Source of the DNA: JAAFHS01 sp031396505
GTDB taxonomy: Bacteria; Pseudomonadota; Alphaproteobacteria; Rhodobacterales; Rhodobacteraceae
DNA: 28,210 nt
Assembly: GCA_031396505.1 (NCBI GenBank)
Contig: JANNKX010000275.1
Location: 1 to 28,210 of the forward strand
Reading direction: 5' to 3'
Under the pieces are notes generated by a model. The model ran no database searches and was not told where the DNA came from. It was given only the letters and a program-made list of their open reading frames with translations. Of the stretch, positions 1 through 7,501 are shown piece by piece. A program made the position numbers and the translations under genes. Each line of letters begins with the position of its first letter. Positions within the stretch are counted from its first letter, which is position 1.

Positions 1-219
1 TTCGGGCGGGTTTAGGTCGGCAACCACCACGGCGGGCACGGCTGCTTCTGGCGCGGGACCCACAGGTGCTGCAGGTCCGGCTGACACGAAATTGACATTG
101 GTCGTTGCTGGCGTCGCCGCAACCTCGGCCCTGCCTTGCCCGCTTTGCACCAGATGCCCTGCACCAAGTGCGATGCCGATCGTGGCGAATACCAAAGCCA
201 ATTGCCGTTTGCGATCCAT
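1..219 (-). CDS. Partial membrane-anchored Ala/Pro-rich protein (N-terminal 73 residues)
   Basis: An open frame starts at ATG 219 and reads 73 codons to the left edge without a stop, so the gene is cut by the window. The start is supported by GGAGG about seven bases upstream. The protein opens MDRKRQ, followed by a hydrophobic stretch (about residues 7-20, rich in L, V, I, A, G), which fits a signal anchor or signal peptide with no obvious cleavage site. After that comes low-complexity Ala/Pro/Val sequence (about residues 30-70), typical of a periplasmic linker. The functional domain must lie outside the window. It is on the same strand as secA, 127 bases downstream of its stop. An overlapping frame over 12-284 is rich in Trp, Arg and Pro and looks like a shadow. 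I do not recognise the family; a periplasmic OmpA-like or SPOR-like protein is only a guess. Confidence 0.6.
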   Translation of the reverse strand, partial: MDRKRQLALVFATIGIALGAGHLVQSGQGRAEVAATPATTNVNFVSAGPAAPVGPAPEAAVPAVVVADLNPPE

Positions 220-346
220 TTCCCGCCTCCACACCTGCCGTGTTGGGGCGGTTTAGCCGTGCAAAGGGGCAATCCCGTGTCCAAACAAGGGAATGTTTCC
301 TGTCAGATGGGTAAAATCACCCCAACTTGCCGCCATTTCGCCGCAA
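220..346. other. Intergenic region downstream of secA
   Basis: This 127-base spacer holds no gene that I can support. The only structure is a weak hairpin, GGGT-gatttt-ACCC in the minus-strand sense, about 25 bases after the secA stop, without a T-run. A promoter for the leftmost gene may lie here, but I see no convincing -35/-10 pair. Confidence 0.4.
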
Positions 347-3052
347 TCAGGCAAGCTTGCCATGGCAGTGCTTGAACTTCTCACCCGATCCGCAGGGGCA
401 TGCATCGTTGCGCGCCGGATTGCCCCATGTCGCCGGATCGGCTGCATCAAACCCTGCCAGACCCGCCGCAACCGGTGCCGCAACCGCCGCCGCAGGTGCT
501 GCCGCAACCTTTGGCTGCGCTGCCGCCTGCTGTGCTGCAATCTGCGCCAGCATCGCCGTCTGCTCTTCGGGCGAGATTGGCCGCACCTGTGACAGCTTTT
601 GCGTCACATCCTGCCGCAAACTGTTCAGCATGTTCTCAAACAGCTGAAACCCTTCGGTCTTGTATTCATTCAGCGGGTCGCGCTGCGCATAACCGCGAAA
701 GCTCACAACCGCCCGCAGATGTTCCAGCCGCAGCAGGTGGTCGCGCCATTTGCCGTCAATCGTCTGCAACAACAGCTGTTTTTCGATGGACCGCATGGTG
801 TCCGGACCAAAGGCTTCTGTCTTTTCCGCCATCAACTTGTCCGACGCCTCGATAATCCGCTCCAGCATCACGTCCTGATCCACACCTTCTTCCGCGGCCC
901 ATTTCAGGATCGGCAGATCAAGGCCCAGCTTTTCGATCACCGCCGCATACAGGCCTGCGGCATCCCAGGCATCCGCATAGCTGCGCGGTGGCATGTATTC
1001 GGCCACCAGATCGTTGACCACCTCATGCCGCATATCTTCGGCAATCTCGTTCACATCCTCGGCTTGCATGATTTCGCGCCGCTGACCGAAAATCGCCTTG
1101 CGCTGGTCGTTCATCACGTCGTCGAATTTCAACAACTGCTTGCGGATGTCGAAATTGCGCCCTTCGACCTTGGCCTGCGCACGTTCAAGGCTTTTGTTGA
1201 CCCAAGGATGAACGATGGATTCGCCCTCTTTCATTCCCAGCTTTGACAGTACCGAATCGAGCCTGTCCGACCCGAAAATCCGCATCAGATCATCTTCCAG
1301 CGACAGGAAGAATGCCGATTTGCCGGGGTCGCCCTGACGGCCCGAACGGCCGCGCAACTGATTGTCGATCCTGCGCGATTCGTGCCGTTCCGTGCCCAGA
1401 ACGAACAACCCGCCCGCCGCAATCACCGCCGCCTTTTCGCCCGCATGTTCCGCCTCCACCCGCGCCCGGATTTCGTCCGGATGCGCCAGCGGATCGGCCG
1501 CAATCGCCTGCATGACAATCATCTCGACGTTGCCGCCCAGCTGGATGTCCGTGCCGCGCCCTGCCATGTTCGTCGCAATCGTCACCGCATTCAGCTTGCC
1601 CGCATCCGCGATGATCTGCGCCTCTTGTTCATGCTGGCGCGCGTTCAGCACGTTGTGCGTAATCGCTTCGGATGTCAGCAAGGCCGACAGTTGTTCGGAC
1701 TTTTCGATGGATGTCGTGCCCACCAGAATAGGCTGGCCCGTCGCATGCGCCTCTTTGATCGCCTTCACGACGCCTTCGTATTTTTCGCGTGCCGTACGGA
1801 ACACCTGATCATGTTCATCCTTGCGCTGCACATCGCGGTTCGTCGGCACTTCGACCACGCCCAACCCGTAAATCTCGGCAAATTCCTCGGCTTCGGTCGT
1901 GGCCGTGCCGGTCATGCCCGCCAGCTTGTCATACAGCCGGAAATAGTTCTGGAACGTCACCGATGCCAGGGTGATGTTTTCAGGCTGAATCTTCACGCCT
2001 TCTTTCGCCTCGATCGCCTGATGCAGCCCGTCCGACAACCGCCGCCCGCGCATCATGCGGCCCGTGAATTCGTCGATCAGCATCACTTCGCCGTCGCGCA
2101 CGATGTAATTCTGATCCTTGTGAAACAGCTTGTGCGCCCGCAGCGCCTGCGTCACGTGATGCACCAATGTCGTGCTTTCCGGATCATACAGCGACTGCCC
2201 ATCCGGCAGCAGCCCCGCCGCCGACAGGCGCTGTTCGATGAAATCGTTGCCTTCATCCGTAAACGTCACATTGCGCGTCTTTTCGTCCAACGTGTAATGT
2301 TCCGGCACCACATCAGGGATCAGCGCGTTCACCTTCGTTTACAGGTCCGACCGGTCCTGTGACGGGCCCGAAATGATAAGGGGCGTGCGCGCCTCGTCGA
2401 CCAGAATACTGTCGACCTCGTCCACGATGGCATAGAAGTGGTCGCGCTGCGCCATTTCCGCGATACTGCCCTTCATGTTGTCGCGCAGATAGTCGAACCC
2501 CAACTCGTTGTTCGTCGCATAGGTCACGTCGCACTTATAAGCCGCGCGTTTTTCCACTTCGCCCTGATACGGATAGACCACGCCCGTTGTCATGCCCAGT
2601 TGCGCGTAAACCTTGCCCATCCATTCCGCATCGCGCTTGGCCAGATAATCGTTGACCGTGACGATATGCACGCCCTTGCCCGCCAGCGCGTTCAGATAGG
2701 CGGGAAAGGTCGCGACCAGCGTCTTGCCCTCACCCGTTTTCATTTCCGAGATGTTACCCTGATGCAGGAAAATTCCGCCCATCAGCTGCGTGTCAAACGC
2801 CCGCAGACCCAACGCCCGCCGCGCCGCCTCGCGGCAATTGGCAAACGCCTCGGGCAGCAGATCATCCAGATTTTCCCCGCCCATCGCCCGTTCTGCCAGG
2901 GCCTGCGTCTTGGCCTTGATACCGTCATCCGACAGTGCGGCAAATTCCGGCTCCAGCGCGTTGATCTGTGCGACCAGCGGGCGAACCGATTTGACCTTGC
3001 GGTCATTCGGCGTTCCAAAGACCTTGCGCGCGATTGCACCAAAACCCAGCAT
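347..3052 (-). pseudogene. secA: Preprotein translocase ATPase SecA, interrupted by an in-frame TAA
   Basis: SecA is the cytosolic ATPase that pushes preproteins through SecYEG. The start is ATG 3052 (MLGFGAIARKVFG), with GGAG seven bases upstream; a longer frame from 3172 lacks SecA-like sequence. The reading frame spans 902 codons, close to the usual alphaproteobacterial length. Visible elements: Walker A MKTGEGKT (104-111), Walker B VDEVDS (210-215), the AGRGTDIQLGG and QLRGRSGRQGD helicase motifs, and a C-terminal zinc/SecB-binding motif CPCGSGEKFKHCHG (C885, C887, C896, H897). Codon 238 is TAA at 2341-2339, splitting the gene into 237 and 663 codons in the same frame. E. coli SecA has Tyr at the matching place (EMYKRVN against DL*TKVN here), so one third-position change from TAC or TAT explains it. 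SecA is normally essential. A sequence error, a second secA copy, readthrough or true decay are all possible. No good ribosome site precedes the GTG at 2332. Confidence 0.93.
2339..2341 (-). other. In-frame ochre stop inside secA
   Basis: In the minus-strand sense the codons read GAC CTG TAA ACG AAG GTG AAC. Homology continues unbroken on both sides in one frame, so this is a base substitution and not a frameshift. The codon lies where SecA enters the preprotein cross-linking domain, and a Tyr is expected there. Confidence 0.9.
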
Positions 3053-3183
3053 GTTCACTCCAGCCCCGTCATTGCCGCCATCAATCCTGACACCATCGTG
3101 TGAGGCTCTGCTCTTGCCCGCCCTCACTGCCTTCCTTAGAAGGGCAAATAAGGCCCGGCAGGCCCGTCGCATACGACCCCCGC

Positions 3184-3212
3184 GATTTAGGGGACAGGCC
3201 GGGGATAGTCAA
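3184..3212 (-). promoter_or_regulatory. Candidate sigma70 promoter of secA
   Basis: On the minus strand TTGACT (3212-3207) is followed by a 17-base spacer and TAAATC (3189-3184). The -35 matches the consensus at five of six positions; the -10 is weak. It would give a leader of about 125 bases before secA. It lies in the 198-base divergent region between secA and the parvulin gene, which otherwise holds no gene that I can see. Confidence 0.4.
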
Positions 3213-3250
3213 CGTCGCGCGGTCGTGCGGCCCGATCAGGAGCCTGTGAG

Positions 3251-4132
3251 ATGACAAAACACTTCACCCGTGTGGCCGCGATGCTGCTGACCGCAGCCCT
3301 TCCTGCCACCGCACAAGAGGGCACGGCCCCGGCAGCCGAAAGTGGGGCGACCGCCACCGTTGCCGCCACCGCCGATACCGTGGTCGCCACCGTGAACGGC
3401 ACCGACATCACCATCGGCCATATGATCGCCGTGCGCGAAACCCTGCCCGAACAGTATCAGGCCCTGCCTGACGACGTGCTGTTCGACGGTATTCTCGATC
3501 AACTCGTGCAGCAAACCGCCCTGCAACAATCGCTGGGCGATGTGTCCAAACGCGATGCGCTGATCGTCGAAAACGCGGCCCGACAGCATCTGTCAGGTGT
3601 GGCCCTGCAACAGGTCGTCGATACCTCGGTGACCGATGCCGCGATTCAGGCCGCCTATGACGCGCGCTTTGCGGATGCCGCACCATCGACCGAATATAAC
3701 GCCGCGCATATTCTGGTCGACAGCGAAGAAAAAGCCATCGCCCTGAAGGCCGAACTGGACGCAGGTGCCGATTTCGCCGAACTGGCACGCGCCAATTCAT
3801 CTGATGGGGCCGCCGCAAATGGTGGCGATCTGGGCTGGTTCGGCGTCGGCATGATGGTCAAACCCTTCGAAGACGCGGTGCTTGCCGCCGAAGTGGGCAA
3901 GGTGACCGGGCCTATCCAGACCGATTTCGGCTGGCATCTGCTGATCGTCAAGGAAACCCGTGTGGCCGCCCAACCCACCATCGACGATCTGCGCGACGAA
4001 CTGGCATCCGAGGTTGAAACCGCCGCAGTCGAGGCCCGCGTGGCCGAAGTAACCGCCGGGGCCGCCGTGACTCGCAGTGCCGAAGGGATTGACCCCGCGG
4101 TATTGAAAGATCCTACGCTCTTGGGCGAATAA
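3251..4132 (+). CDS. Periplasmic parvulin-type peptidylprolyl isomerase
   Basis: This is predicted to catalyse cis-trans isomerisation of prolyl bonds during folding of exported and outer-membrane proteins in the periplasm. The 293-residue product has a classic Sec signal peptide (residues 1-22, hydrophobic core AAMLLTAALP, cleavage after ATA-Q or nearby). An N-terminal SurA/PpiC-like helical region follows (about 42-135). The parvulin domain covers about 149-237: AAHILVDSEEKA, then DFAELARANSSDG, GGDLGWFG, and the closing FGWHLLIVKE. AGGAG lies eight bases before ATG 3251. It diverges from secA, and its product would act on secreted proteins, so the pairing makes sense. The argJ start follows the stop by 10 bases, so the two are probably cotranscribed. 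It resembles PpiC/PrsA/SurA-type chaperones; I do not assign one symbol. Confidence 0.9.
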   Translation: MTKHFTRVAAMLLTAALPATAQEGTAPAAESGATATVAATADTVVATVNGTDITIGHMIAVRETLPEQYQALPDDVLFDGILDQLVQQTALQQSLGDVSKRDALIVENAARQHLSGVALQQVVDTSVTDAAIQAAYDARFADAAPSTEYNAAHILVDSEEKAIALKAELDAGADFAELARANSSDGAAANGGDLGWFGVGMMVKPFEDAVLAAEVGKVTGPIQTDFGWHLLIVKETRVAAQPTIDDLRDELASEVETAAVEARVAEVTAGAAVTRSAEGIDPAVLKDPTLLGE

Positions 4133-4142
4133 GGAGGCGGAT

Positions 4143-5465
4143 ATGGGCAAGACCGACTGGAAGGCCGAAGCAAAGGCGCTTCAGAAACAACTGCGCACGC
4201 TCAGGGGGGCCAAAGCGGCGGCCAAACCCGCCAAACCTGTCTCGCCCCTTGCCCCCAAAGGCGGTTTCCCGCGCCTGCCCCACATCGCCGGGGCCACCTT
4301 CGCGGCGATCGCGGCGGGCGTGCGCTATAAAAACCGCCGCGATGTGATGCTGGTGCATCTTGCCCCCGGCACCACCATCACAGGCGTCTTTACCACGTCG
4401 TCCACCCGGGCCGCCTGCGTGCGCGACTGTCAGGCCAACCTTGGCATCAAGGTGCCCGCCGGGGCAGGGGCCGCCATCGTCGTGAACTCCGGCAATTCCA
4501 ACGCCTTCACCGGCGCGCTGGGCGATGAGGCGGTCGCCAATATTGCCACCGCCACGGCAAACGCGCTGAATCTGCCCACCTCGCGCGTGTTCACCTCATC
4601 CACCGGTGTCATCGGCGAACCCCTTCCCTATGACCGCATCACCGCCGTCATCCCTGCCCTTGTTGCGGACCTGTCCGAGGGTGGCATCGACATGGCCGCA
4701 CAGGCGATCATGACCACCGACACCTTCCCAAAAGGTGCCTCTGCCACTGTTCAGGGCGATGGCGGCCCCATCCACATCGCAGGCATCGCCAAAGGCTCCG
4801 GCATGATCGCCCCCGATATGGCCACCATGCTCGTCTACATCTTCACCGATGCCAAGATCACCACCGCCGCCCTGCAACGCATGATTTCGCGCCATGTCCG
4901 CGACACGTTCAACGCCATCACCGTCGACAGTGACACATCCACCTCCGACGCGCTGATCGCCTGCGCCACGAGCCAGTCCTCCGCTGCCCCCGTCAAGGGC
5001 GCCGTCGCCAAGGCTTTCGAGTCCGCCTTGCGCGATGTCATGCTGCAACTCGCGCATCTGGTCGTGCGCGACGGCGAAGGTGCCACCAAATTCGTCGAGG
5101 TCCGCGTGACGGGTGCCGCTTCCAACACCGATGCCAACAAGGTCGCCCTTGCCATTGCCAACTCCCCCCTCGTGAAAACCGCCATCGCGGGCCAAGACCC
5201 CAACTGGGGCCGCATCGTCATGGCTGTCGGCAAATCGGGTGCTATGGCCGACCGCGACCGCCTCAAGATTAAACTTGGTGATCTGGTGCTGGCAGAAAAT
5301 GGCTGGCGCGCGCCCAGCTATGACGAAGGCAAAGCCGCCGCCTACATGAAGAACGACGATTTGCTGATCCATGTCGACATGGGCATGGGGCGCGGCAAGC
5401 GAACCGTCTGGACCTGCGATCTGACCGCCCGCTATATCGAAATCAATGCCGACTACCGCTCCTGA
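4143..5465 (+). CDS. argJ: Bifunctional glutamate N-acetyltransferase / amino-acid acetyltransferase ArgJ
   Basis: ArgJ transfers the acetyl group of N-acetylornithine to glutamate, closing the cyclic arginine pathway; bifunctional forms also use acetyl-CoA. The cytosolic product has 440 residues and is made as a precursor that cleaves itself before a nucleophilic Thr. Here that is Thr228 in MIAPDMATML (221-230). The oxyanion-hole segment TSSTGVIG (151-158) and the GAASNTDANKVALAIANSPL and DPNWGRI segments match the family. Conserved homology begins around residue 33 (VSPLAPKG); the first 32 residues are an extra Lys/Ala-rich segment. The upstream start is still preferred because a perfect GGAGG sits just before ATG 4143, directly after the stop of the parvulin gene. 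ArgJ of this length with such an extension is somewhat longer than usual. Confidence 0.96.
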   Translation: MGKTDWKAEAKALQKQLRTLRGAKAAAKPAKPVSPLAPKGGFPRLPHIAGATFAAIAAGVRYKNRRDVMLVHLAPGTTITGVFTTSSTRAACVRDCQANLGIKVPAGAGAAIVVNSGNSNAFTGALGDEAVANIATATANALNLPTSRVFTSSTGVIGEPLPYDRITAVIPALVADLSEGGIDMAAQAIMTTDTFPKGASATVQGDGGPIHIAGIAKGSGMIAPDMATMLVYIFTDAKITTAALQRMISRHVRDTFNAITVDSDTSTSDALIACATSQSSAAPVKGAVAKAFESALRDVMLQLAHLVVRDGEGATKFVEVRVTGAASNTDANKVALAIANSPLVKTAIAGQDPNWGRIVMAVGKSGAMADRDRLKIKLGDLVLAENGWRAPSYDEGKAAAYMKNDDLLIHVDMGMGRGKRTVWTCDLTARYIEINADYRS

Positions 5466-5480
5466 ACTTCCTCTCTGAAC

Positions 5481-5560
5481 AAATATCCTCGGGGGTTAGA
5501 CAGTGGTTTCGCCTTTGGTTCAAGGAACCACTGTCTTGGGGGGCAGGCAGCCCCCCGCTT
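5481..5560 (+). repeat. Two stacked hairpins, roseobacter-type intergenic element, possible terminator of argJ
   Basis: After argJ the sequence AAATATCCTCGGGGG leads into a perfect inverted repeat, GACAGTGGTT (5499-5508) and AACCACTGTC (5526-5535), with an inner CCTT/AAGG pair. A second hairpin follows at once, GGGGGG-caggcag-CCCCCC (about 5538-5556), then GCTTT. From memory, an ATATCC-CGGGGG start with a G-rich/C-rich end recurs in intergenic DNA of many Rhodobacteraceae; I could not check this. Function as a terminator is inferred from position; there is no long T-run. Confidence 0.55.
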
Positions 5561-5588
5561 TGCCTCAATGCCGCTCGAAAGCGCCCAA

Positions 5589-5987
5589 ATGAAGATCCTC
5601 CTCGTCTCCGCAGTCGCCCTGATCGACGTTGACGGCCGCGTCCTTCTCGCCCAACGCCCCCCCGGCAAATCCCTCGCCGGCCTTTGGGAATTCCCCGGCG
5701 GCAAGGTCGAACCGGGTGAGACGCCAGAGATCGCCCTGATCCGTGAACTGCACGAAGAGCTTGGCATTGACACCCACGCCTCCTGTCTCGCCCCCCTTAC
5801 CTTCGCCAGCCACAGCTACCCCGATTTTCACCTGCTGATGCCACTGTTTGCCTGTCGCCGCTGGCAGGGCACCCCGCAGGCCCGCGAAGGTCAGACCCTC
5901 GCTTGGGTGAAACCCCATGCCCTGCGCGATTACCCCATGCCCCCCGCCGATCTGCCCCTGATCCCGATCCTGCGCGACTGGCTTTAA
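5589..5987 (+). CDS. mutT: 8-oxo-dGTP diphosphatase MutT (Nudix hydrolase)
   Basis: MutT hydrolyses oxidised guanine nucleotides in the cytosol to the monophosphate, keeping them out of DNA. From ATG 5589 (MKILLVSAVALIDVDGRVLL) the product has 132 residues, the normal length. The Nudix box GGKVEPGETPEIALIRELHE continues into ELGI (about 37-60) and carries all of the GX5EX7REUXEEXGU positions. Upstream WEFPGG and the C-terminal PMPPADLPLIPIL segment are typical of alphaproteobacterial MutT. An in-frame ATG at 5568 would add MPLESAQ. I prefer 5589 because family homology starts there, but neither start has a strong ribosome site. It lies about 120 bases after argJ on the same strand, separated by the two-hairpin element, so expression may be independent or by read-through. 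Confidence 0.9.
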   Translation: MKILLVSAVALIDVDGRVLLAQRPPGKSLAGLWEFPGGKVEPGETPEIALIRELHEELGIDTHASCLAPLTFASHSYPDFHLLMPLFACRRWQGTPQAREGQTLAWVKPHALRDYPMPPADLPLIPILRDWL

Positions 5988-5990
5988 AGC

Positions 5991-6027
5991 GGATCACCTT
6001 CAATCTGATTCAGATGGAAGGTGATCC
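5991..6027. repeat. 37-bp near-perfect palindrome, putative mobile intergenic repeat
   Basis: The arms GGATCACCTTC (5991-6001) and GAAGGTGATCC (6017-6027) are exact reverse complements, and inside them ATCTG-att-CAGAT forms a second stem. It begins four bases after the mutT stop. It has no T-run on either side. Similar palindromes centred on ATCTGATTCAGAT are, from memory, frequent between genes in alphaproteobacteria, so a repeat-family member is the best reading. Confidence 0.6.
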
Positions 6028-6150
6028 AAGACAAGAACCCCCTGCGGATGCCCGCGTGTCCTGCATATTTTGCCGATTGCCCAAACATTCCGCTGGGAAT
6101 CGCGCAATCTGCTGCTAGGCTCACGAAAACGTCATTCGGGGGGATGATTC

Positions 6151-6291
6151 ATGCTGCGCACCATCACGATGGGAAGCTGCGTTTCCGTGCAGGGCCTGCT
6201 TGTCGGGCAAATGCCTGATGGCCGCATCGCCGTAAAGGTTGATGAGAAAACCTTTGTCGGCTACCCCGTCGCACCCATCCGCGCCTCCTGA
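6151..6291 (+). CDS. Small ORF, 46 residues, unknown function
   Basis: An ATG at 6151 opens a 46-codon frame ending with TGA at 6289-6291. The product begins MLRTITMGSCVSVQGLLVGQ and ends PVAPIRAS. It has no signal peptide or membrane segment; it is a compact, mostly beta-like sequence with one Cys and a GRIAVKVDEKTFVG segment that could fold as a small barrel. A G-run lies about eight to ten bases upstream (GGGGGGATGATTC). Codon use is that of a real gene. It sits in the same direction just ahead of the phosphatase-fold gene, from which it is separated by 61 bases. I recognise no family, and a chance frame cannot be excluded. Confidence 0.5.
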   Translation: MLRTITMGSCVSVQGLLVGQMPDGRIAVKVDEKTFVGYPVAPIRAS

Positions 6292-6352
6292 CCTGCGCAT
6301 GGCGCGGCGTCCTGACATCTGCTAATCTGCCTCAGGATGTGGCGGGTGGCCC

Positions 6353-7501
6353 ATGGACAGGCGCAGCTTTCATAAAGGCGCATTCGCAACCCTCGCCGGG
6401 GCTGCCTTGCCCATGCCCGCGCGCGCTGCACCCTATACCGGCCCCAATGTCATTCTCGTGCGCTTCGGTGGTGGCGTCCGCCGCGCCGAAACCATTAACG
6501 ACGCCACCACCTTTGCCCCCTACCTGCGCCATGTCCTCGCACCCCAAGGTACCTTCATTCCCGATATGCGCATCGCGCAACTGGACGGCGTGAACACCAG
6601 CCATGCCGAAGGCACGCTCAACCTGCTGACCGGGCGCTATCTTGCCTATCGCGATGTGGGCTCGGAATTCCTGAATGACCGGCTGGAACCCACTGAACCC
6701 ACGCTGTTCGAATACCTCCGCGATGCCTTTGATCTGCCCAGCCATCAGGTGCTGCTGATCAACGGCGAAGATCGCCCGCAAGAGGAATTCTTCACCTATG
6801 GGGTCGCCGATCACTACGGCATCGACTTCCGCTCCGAAATGCTCAGCCTGCACCGGTTCAAGCTGTATAAATTCGCGCAAATTCTGGCCGAACGCACCGC
6901 CGATGAACCCACCTTGCTGGACGCGCAGGCCCAGTATGATGCCCTGCTGGCCAAAGATCCCCGCGCCTTCGCCCCCGAACAATCTGCCGATGTCACCGCG
7001 TTTTGGGCCCGCTGGCGCGCGCACTACGGTGATGACGGGTTTCGCAATCCGCGTGGCGACCGTCTGCTGACCGCCCTTGCCTTGCGCGCGATCACCGAAC
7101 TGCAACCCCGCCTAATGATGGTCAATTATCAGGACCCCGACTATGTGCATTGGGGTAACCCCAGCCATTACACCCGCGCCATCCAAGTGATCGACGATGG
7201 CCTGCAGCGTCTGGTCGAGGCTGTCGCGGCCAACCCCGCTTACCGCGATAACACCGTGTTCGTCATCACCCCCGATTGTGGCCGCGATGCCAACCCGCTG
7301 CTGGGCGTGCCGTTCCAGCACCATTTCAACACGGCCTCCGCGCATGAAACATGGGCCTTGATCCTTGGCGCGGGCGTGCAGGCGGGCCGCACCATCGACC
7401 GCGCGATCGATCAGTCTGCCATTGCGCCCACCATCGCCGCGCTGATGGGCTTTACCGCCACCCGCGCCGAAGGTGATGTGCTGTCGGGCATCTTCCGATG
7501 A
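6353..7501 (+). CDS. Tat-exported alkaline-phosphatase-superfamily (sulfatase/phosphodiesterase-like) protein
   Basis: The 382-residue product starts with a twin-arginine signal (D-RRSFHK at 2-8, hydrophobic core, cleavage after ARA25), so a folded and probably metal-loaded protein is sent to the periplasm. The mature part has the alkaline phosphatase fold layout: strand NVILVRFGGG (32-41), a metal-site-like DPDYVHWG (261-268), TPDCGRDANP (307-316), His331 before the ETWALILGAGV strand, and the closing DQSAIAPTIAALMGF helix (353-367). Compared with textbook members, the first strand lacks the usual Asp, and the Asp-His pair reads Asp308-Cys309. The chemistry may therefore differ from a plain phosphatase, and the substrate is unknown. 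The stop overlaps the start of the next gene (ATGA), so a membrane protein is made together with it. Confidence 0.7.
   Translation: MDRRSFHKGAFATLAGAALPMPARAAPYTGPNVILVRFGGGVRRAETINDATTFAPYLRHVLAPQGTFIPDMRIAQLDGVNTSHAEGTLNLLTGRYLAYRDVGSEFLNDRLEPTEPTLFEYLRDAFDLPSHQVLLINGEDRPQEEFFTYGVADHYGIDFRSEMLSLHRFKLYKFAQILAERTADEPTLLDAQAQYDALLAKDPRAFAPEQSADVTAFWARWRAHYGDDGFRNPRGDRLLTALALRAITELQPRLMMVNYQDPDYVHWGNPSHYTRAIQVIDDGLQRLVEAVAANPAYRDNTVFVITPDCGRDANPLLGVPFQHHFNTASAHETWALILGAGVQAGRTIDRAIDQSAIAPTIAALMGFTATRAEGDVLSGIFR

Noticed and set aside
12..284. Minus-strand 90-codon frame at the left edge
   Set aside because: Rich in Trp, Arg and Pro; the overlapping frame starting at 219 has a ribosome site, a hydrophobic anchor and sensible composition.
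2333..2341. Programmed readthrough or recoding at the secA stop
   Set aside because: I see no special downstream structure, and the codon is a plain TAA in the place of a conserved Tyr. Mutation or sequence error is simpler, so I did not annotate recoding.
1382..2362. Plus-strand open frame of 326 codons
   Set aside because: Antisense to secA; the secA protein motifs leave no doubt which strand is coding.
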